A stretch of 64,000 bases of DNA, taken from contig NC_018210.1 of the NCBI RefSeq assembly GCF_000219625.1, positions 2,078,476 to 2,142,475 on the forward strand. Direction: 5' to 3'. The translations under genes and the position numbers were made by a program. The stretch comes from Zymoseptoria tritici IPO323. Taxonomy: Eukaryota; Ascomycota; Dothideomycetes; Mycosphaerellales; Mycosphaerellaceae. Shown here one piece after another: positions 60,000 to 64,000 of the stretch (position 1 is the first letter of the stretch; each line of letters opens with the position of its first letter). The notes below the pieces were generated by a model. That model ran no database searches. It saw nothing but the letters and a program-made list of their open reading frames with translations, and was not told where the DNA came from.

Positions 60000-60021
60000 T
60001 TAGGGTTAGGGTTAACCCTAA
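60000..60021. repeat. Head-to-head telomere repeat junction
   Basis: TTAGGGTTAGGG runs directly into TTAACCCTAA, forming an inverted telomere-like junction in the Copia mosaic. Confidence 0.8.
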
Positions 60022-61587
60022 AGTCTAAAAATCCTTATACTTTAGCGCTAAGGTCAGCGCCGAGGATCACATAACCCGGATTTTGCTTGAGGATTTGAGG
60101 TCGACGGCAATAACTTGATGAACGATCGGTCAAACTGTCCTTAAAATCCGCATGCTCCTTCTAAACGGTGTTAGCTCGGAGCTCGCTGTCGCCGAAAATT
60201 AATGGCGATAATACCAACGTCGCTGTCGCCGTCTTGGCGCAACTCCCCTAGGTTCGCTGACTTATTTTATGTCTTCTAGCCACTTTGGTGTCGTTGCTAT
60301 GGCAGGGAGTGACAGTCCAACTGCCTTTCGAAACGCGTGGAATAGTCGATTCGGGAGCGGTTTAGTAAGGCCGTCCGCTATCATCTTCTTAGTCTCGACC
60401 CACACTAGCTCGACATCTCCTTCTTATACCCGTTCGCGGATGAAGTAAGTGTCTACGCTAAAGTGTTTTGATCGAGAGTAGAAGGCAGGATTCTTCGCGA
60501 GTGCCATCGCGCCTTGGTTGTCGTAGTGTATAATAGTCGCTTATGGTCCTTAATTTCCTTCGGGAAGGAGTTAATTAAGCAGCGACTTTAGCCAGATAGC
60601 TTCCTTCGTAGCCTGTTTCTGTCCTATGTATTCTGCTTCGACTGTCGATAGCGCTACTCTCGTCTGTCGTTTAGACGACCAGCTAATAGCTCCGCTACCA
60701 AGGCTGAATATCCAGCCTGACGTAGAGCGACGTGTCTCGATGTCACCAGCCTAGTCGGCATCTGTATACCCGCTTAGTGGTCGATACCCGCTTAGTAGTC
60801 GTAGGTCTCCCTAAAACACGAGTTTAAATTGAATAGTGTGACGAAGGTAGGCTATGATCCGCTTAACGAGTTTCTAGTGTGCTTCCGTAGGGTTGGCGTA
60901 GAACCTACTGACAACAGATACTAAGTAGGCGATATCTAGCCGAGTACCGAGCATGGCATATATAGCCTCTCCGAGAGACACGGCGTTGGTAACAGTCCTA
61001 TTGTTTTCGGTCTTTAGAATAAGTTTGTTGTTCTGGTTGAAAGACGTAACAAACGGCTCGAAGGATTCAGGAAGTCCGGCGATAAACTTCTGTACGGCGT
61101 GTAGTTCTAGTATCTTTAAGGACGAGTCGATCTCCGCGAAGCGATTCTAGAGTCTTCGAATCTTAGACCCGTAGTAGCCGATTCCCTTAGCACCGTCTAT
61201 AGTAATTAGGTTCTATAAGGTAGAAACACGAGCGAATTCGCTAGCTCCGCCCTTTAAGAAGTGTTCGCGAAGGATTTTAAGAGCCTCGAATAGCGAGAGT
61301 TTCTCGTCGAGAATCAGCTGTTTAGCGTTGTATCCGCAGCGGTCTCGGATAACACCTATAGCGCGCTCTTGCTTTTCTTTAAAATCCCGTCGATATTTGA
61401 CCTAGTTAGCGCCCTCGTATAGTAGGGTGTCGTCGTTCTTTAGCTCTTCTGTCTTAATAACAGCGCTATATCCGAAGGCGATGAGCTGATTCTAGATCTT
61501 GTCGCTCTAGAGGACCTAGTCGTCTTTCTCCTCGAGGAGTAGGACTGACAGAGTTAGCGGTTTATCGGCTGCCGGAGCTGAAGACAT
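60022..61587 (-). pseudogene. Copia gag fused to RT end and RNase H by internal deletion
   Basis: From an ATG at 61587 the reverse strand encodes a gag (MSSAPAADKPLTLSVLLLEE, then ILREHFLKGGASEFARVSTL, HAVQKFIAGLPESFEPFVTS). At about 60960 it passes directly into YAMLGTRLDIAYLVSVVSRF of the RT C-terminus, continues through RNase H ([20 protein letters not shown]) and ends in 3' noncoding sequence at 60022. Protease, integrase and most of RT are missing. The downstream part is about 90% like 57340-58260 by eye. Confidence 0.8.
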
Positions 61588-62436
61588 AGTCGTATAATTA
61601 GAAAGGAGTTCGATAGTTCGGACAGTCTTCGGAGAATCTTACGGGTTTGGTGTATCGGTAAGTCGTATCCTTTATACGGGGGTGCAGATTCGGCTCGAGA
61701 AAAGGAAAGGTGTTGTTCGTCTTGTTCCCTGTCTTTATCGACTCGAAGGTAGAGAGTAGGTGGTGTAAGCGGAACAAGCCTAAAGAAGTCTCGAAGAGTA
61801 GGCGAAGGAGGATCAGGTATGTTAAGGGCGACTGCTCTTGGAGACGGGGATGCGTATTCTTTGCGGCGACGTTTCGGAGGATTAAAGTCGGATTCGTATC
61901 TAAAAGGGATAGGATCGATGTCGAGCTTTGGAAGCTTGCTGGCGGCGACCTCTTCTTGTATCGTTTCGACGATGTATAGGAAAGATCGCTTCGCAAGGAG
62001 GCGTCCAGGAGATAGTTTCTTAATACGTATGCGACTCCGAAGGAGATAACGATAACGATGAGGTCGAGGATCGACGTGAAGGGAATTAAAGAAGGATGCA
62101 AGCTGTGCGTTGTATCTTATTCGTAAGGAAGAAGCGGTGCTTCTTGTATCTCGTCTGACATCTATATTAGTATTCGATTCTGTTACAAGTTGAGGAGGTT
62201 AGTGTATTTAATCAAAGTAGCTGGTAATTTAGCGTGAGGAGTTTTTACGCTAGCTAGCCAAGCCCAGCCTCGCTTTTAAGCGGTGGCGGGTAAAACCGCA
62301 ACCGAGGTTAGCTATCAATCTGGGGTTTTGACAAGTTGTCATCTTGAATTCGGTGTGTTCGATGTATAAGTGTGTAGTAGAGTGTATAAATGATGACAAC
62401 AATAGTGTAGTATGCGCAAAACCCGGGCTTATAACC
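61588..62436. other. 5' leader of the second Copia element
   Basis: About 850 bp between primer-binding site and gag start. Open stretches on both strands (for example 61598-62101 minus) have no recognisable domain. Confidence 0.45.
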
Positions 62437-62556
62437 TGTTAAAGTTGTATAATTGATAGAGTGATTGATTGAAGAACTAACTAACTGAGGGAGTGAGAAT
62501 CTATCTTATATGCTATTGCACTAGCTAGCCATTGCCAGCTACCGACATTCTTAACA
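62437..62556 (-). repeat. 5' LTR of Copia element 2
   Basis: 120 bp beginning TGTTAAAG and ending CTTAACA on the plus strand. It is followed at once by satellite sequence on the right and by the primer-binding site on the left. Confidence 0.85.
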
Positions 62557-63000
62557 GGTGTTGGCCCGAGGGTGTTGGCGGCGATATCTCTACGGGCAAT
62601 AGCCGGATCGACAAACGGACGACGGCGTTGGAATCGCGCGGGTCGATTACCCCATCCTAGCCACCGGTTTTGTTCTACCTCGCCGTCTCGAAATCTGCCC
62701 CTGGGGCGACCCTAACCAACGCCTTCGAAAACCGGGTAGGTGTTGGCCCGAGGGTGTTGGCGGCGATATCTCTACGGGCAATGGCCGGATCGACAAACGG
62801 ACGACGGCGTTGGAATCGCGCGGGTCGATTACCCCGCTCTGCCCATCGGATTCCTGCTACCTCGCCGTCTCAAAATCCGCCCCCGGGGCGACCCTGACCA
62901 ACGCCTTCACGGCCTCGGTCGAGGGTGTTGGCGCCGGCATCTCCGCGGATACTGGTTAGGTCGACAAAGGGACTACGGCGTTGGAATCGCATAGCCAATA
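62557..63000 (+). repeat. 182-bp satellite, right block
   Basis: Units starting GGGCAAT at 62594 and 62776 again show a period of 182 bp, with a third, more diverged unit near 62957. It is the same family as 55820-56091. Confidence 0.85.
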
Positions 63001-63807
63001 GTACCAAGTACCTCCTTGCTATTTCCCTTAGTACGTACATTCCTACCCACTATAAAGCTCCCGGTTCAATCCAGAACAGAGGTGGAGCTGGGGCATTCTC
63101 CGTTCTCCTTATTGTTCTCTAGATAAGATGCTTAAAGCTAGGATCCCGGCGAGGCAATCCCAGCACGACGTTTGTTAGGTGTCGGTAGATACCTATGCTC
63201 TAGCGGGGAAGGGGGCGGTAGATGAAGAGATTGTTGCCATAGAAAGGAGGGGATAATCCAGTCCGAGAAGTCTAGATTCGGTAGGGTATCCGGAAAGAGA
63301 CTCGGTCTAGGATGCTCGGAGAAGAAACCTTCAGGTTTGTATAGCCTACCCTCTTCTAGGAGACAACCTTTGGTTTGGGTTAGGGCCAAAAAACTCCTTT
63401 TTTAATTTTTTTTTTATATATTCTAGAATAAGAAGGCTCGCTCTTTCGAACGCACTTTCTCTTATTCTATCTAAAGAATAGGAAGGTATTTAAATAATTT
63501 ATTAAAGTCTAGGAAAATGAAGTGTTTTGCCAAGACATCCTAAATTTAGGGAAAGTTTATCTTTTTATGACGCTTACCTAACATTTCATAACGCAGAGAA
63601 AAGCTTGTAGCTAAGGCCTTACTAGATCCTCGCTAGATCGACGTACCTAGATAGATAATATCTATTATAAAGCGTAGAAGTTTTATCGACTAGCGGGGCG
63701 GTAACTCTCTCTTATATAGAAGTAAGCGTAGGGCGAAAGTGTCGTTTGTCGGCTAGTGGGCCGGTAAAGAAGTAAGCGTAGAGCGCAATTTCCCTTTCGC
63801 AGGCCAG
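63001..63807. other. Terminal subtelomeric DNA
   Basis: AT-rich, with runs of T near 63400. A 60-70-bp degenerate repeat (containing gaagtaagcgtag and tagcgggg/tagtgggc words) occurs two to three times at about 63680-63805. A short minus-strand frame at 63138-63389 has no known domain and no support. Confidence 0.5.
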
Positions 63808-64000
63808 CGGGGGTTAGGGTTAGGGTTAGGGGTTCATTGTACTTGTTTATATAGGCTTAGGCTTAGGGTTAGGGTTAGGGTTAGGGTTAGGGTTAGGGTT
63901 AGGGTTTGGGTTAGGGTTAGGGTTAGGGTTAGGGTTAGGGTTAGGGTTAGGGTTAGGGTTAGGGTTAGGGTTAGGGTTAGGGTTAGGGTTAGGGTTAGGG
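63808..64000 (+). repeat. Chromosome-end telomere repeats
   Basis: TTAGGG units at 63808-63832, then the short LINE fragment, then about 23 TTAGGG units to the last base of the window, with one TTTGGG variant near 63905. The G-rich strand runs towards the right, so this is the right chromosome end. Confidence 0.97.
63833..63859 (-). mobile_element. Minimal 3' fragment of the telomeric LINE inside the telomere
   Basis: 27 bp (ttcattgtacttgtttatat followed by aggctta) match the LINE 3' end at 44264-44289, including the junction with GGGG of the preceding TTAGGG units. Telomere repeats lie on both sides. The three differences are all TpA in the older copy against CpA or TpG here. Confidence 0.75.

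Larger units (their letters stand above)
56092..62556 (-). mobile_element. Second Copia-type element, rearranged mosaic
   Basis: LTR-like ends of about 120 bp (56092-56209 and 62437-62556) flank 6.2 kb read on the reverse strand. A half-tRNA primer site (62422-62436) lies next to the right LTR, so that is the 5' end. A purine tract (AACGAGGGGGAG on the reverse strand, near 56210-56224) adjoins the left LTR. Between them the parts are out of order. From right to left they are gag, a second RT-end/RNase H piece, a telomere junction at 60000, the RT start with an inserted retroposon, RT and RNase H, and a further gag/protease-like piece. The two LTRs are not flanked by matching duplications. RIP-type stops occur throughout. 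Confidence 0.75.

Noticed and set aside
61598..62101. Minus-strand frame with hydrophobic start upstream of Copia gag
   Set aside because: It overlaps the gag start region, shows no family resemblance and lies in the element's leader.
63138..63389. 83-codon minus-strand frame near the telomere
   Set aside because: No domain, single short frame in AT-rich subtelomeric DNA; chance cannot be excluded.

Overview
The window is the right end of a filamentous ascomycete chromosome, probably a dothideomycete. It finishes in about 140 bp of TTAGGG repeats. Short GT-AG introns, intron-poor fungal-type genes and very strong CpA-to-TpA decay in the repeats (repeat-induced point mutation, RIP) all point to Pezizomycotina. 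No species can be named from the sequence alone.

Bases 1-20985 and 29242-44240 are ordinary single-copy DNA. In order they hold the start of an acyl-CoA thioesterase gene (-), a six-exon GH35 beta-galactosidase (+), a multi-exon fungal integral membrane protein (-), an alkaline ceramidase with a 13-nt exon (+), a short-chain dehydrogenase (-), a GPR1/FUN34/YaaH acetate-transporter-like gene with an in-frame TAA (-), a frameshifted stand-alone DEP-domain gene related to Rho1 exchange factors (-), a large GPI-type tyrosinase (-), the sulfite reductase beta subunit (-), a zinc-ribbon protein of unknown role (-), a 510-residue orphan (+) and a frame-broken small zinc-ribbon gene (+). Most are metabolic or cell-surface genes and do not form one pathway or cluster.

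Into this DNA, at 20986-29236, a complete Copia-type LTR retrotransposon has inserted. It has 238-bp LTRs, a CAAGG target duplication and a half-tRNA-type primer site. It carries an unusual sense-oriented reading frame of 784 codons between pol and the 3' LTR. The whole element is mutated by RIP.

From about 44245 to the end the DNA is subtelomeric and built in layers, each punctuated by telomere-like repeats (44245, 50770, 60000, 63808). The layers are: a Tad-like LINE whose 3' end abuts telomere repeats (44264-50769); a RIP-decayed unknown gene of 1,368 codons (51021-55127); a 182-bp satellite; a mosaic, internally rearranged Copia element of a second family (56092-62556) that itself carries a 0.94-kb retroposon with a (TTTG)n end; more satellite; and finally the telomere. 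Within the telomeric tract lies a 27-bp fragment that matches the 3' end of the LINE. The most interesting reading is that this LINE family targets telomere repeats, and that the subtelomere is a fossil stack of former chromosome ends later decayed by RIP.
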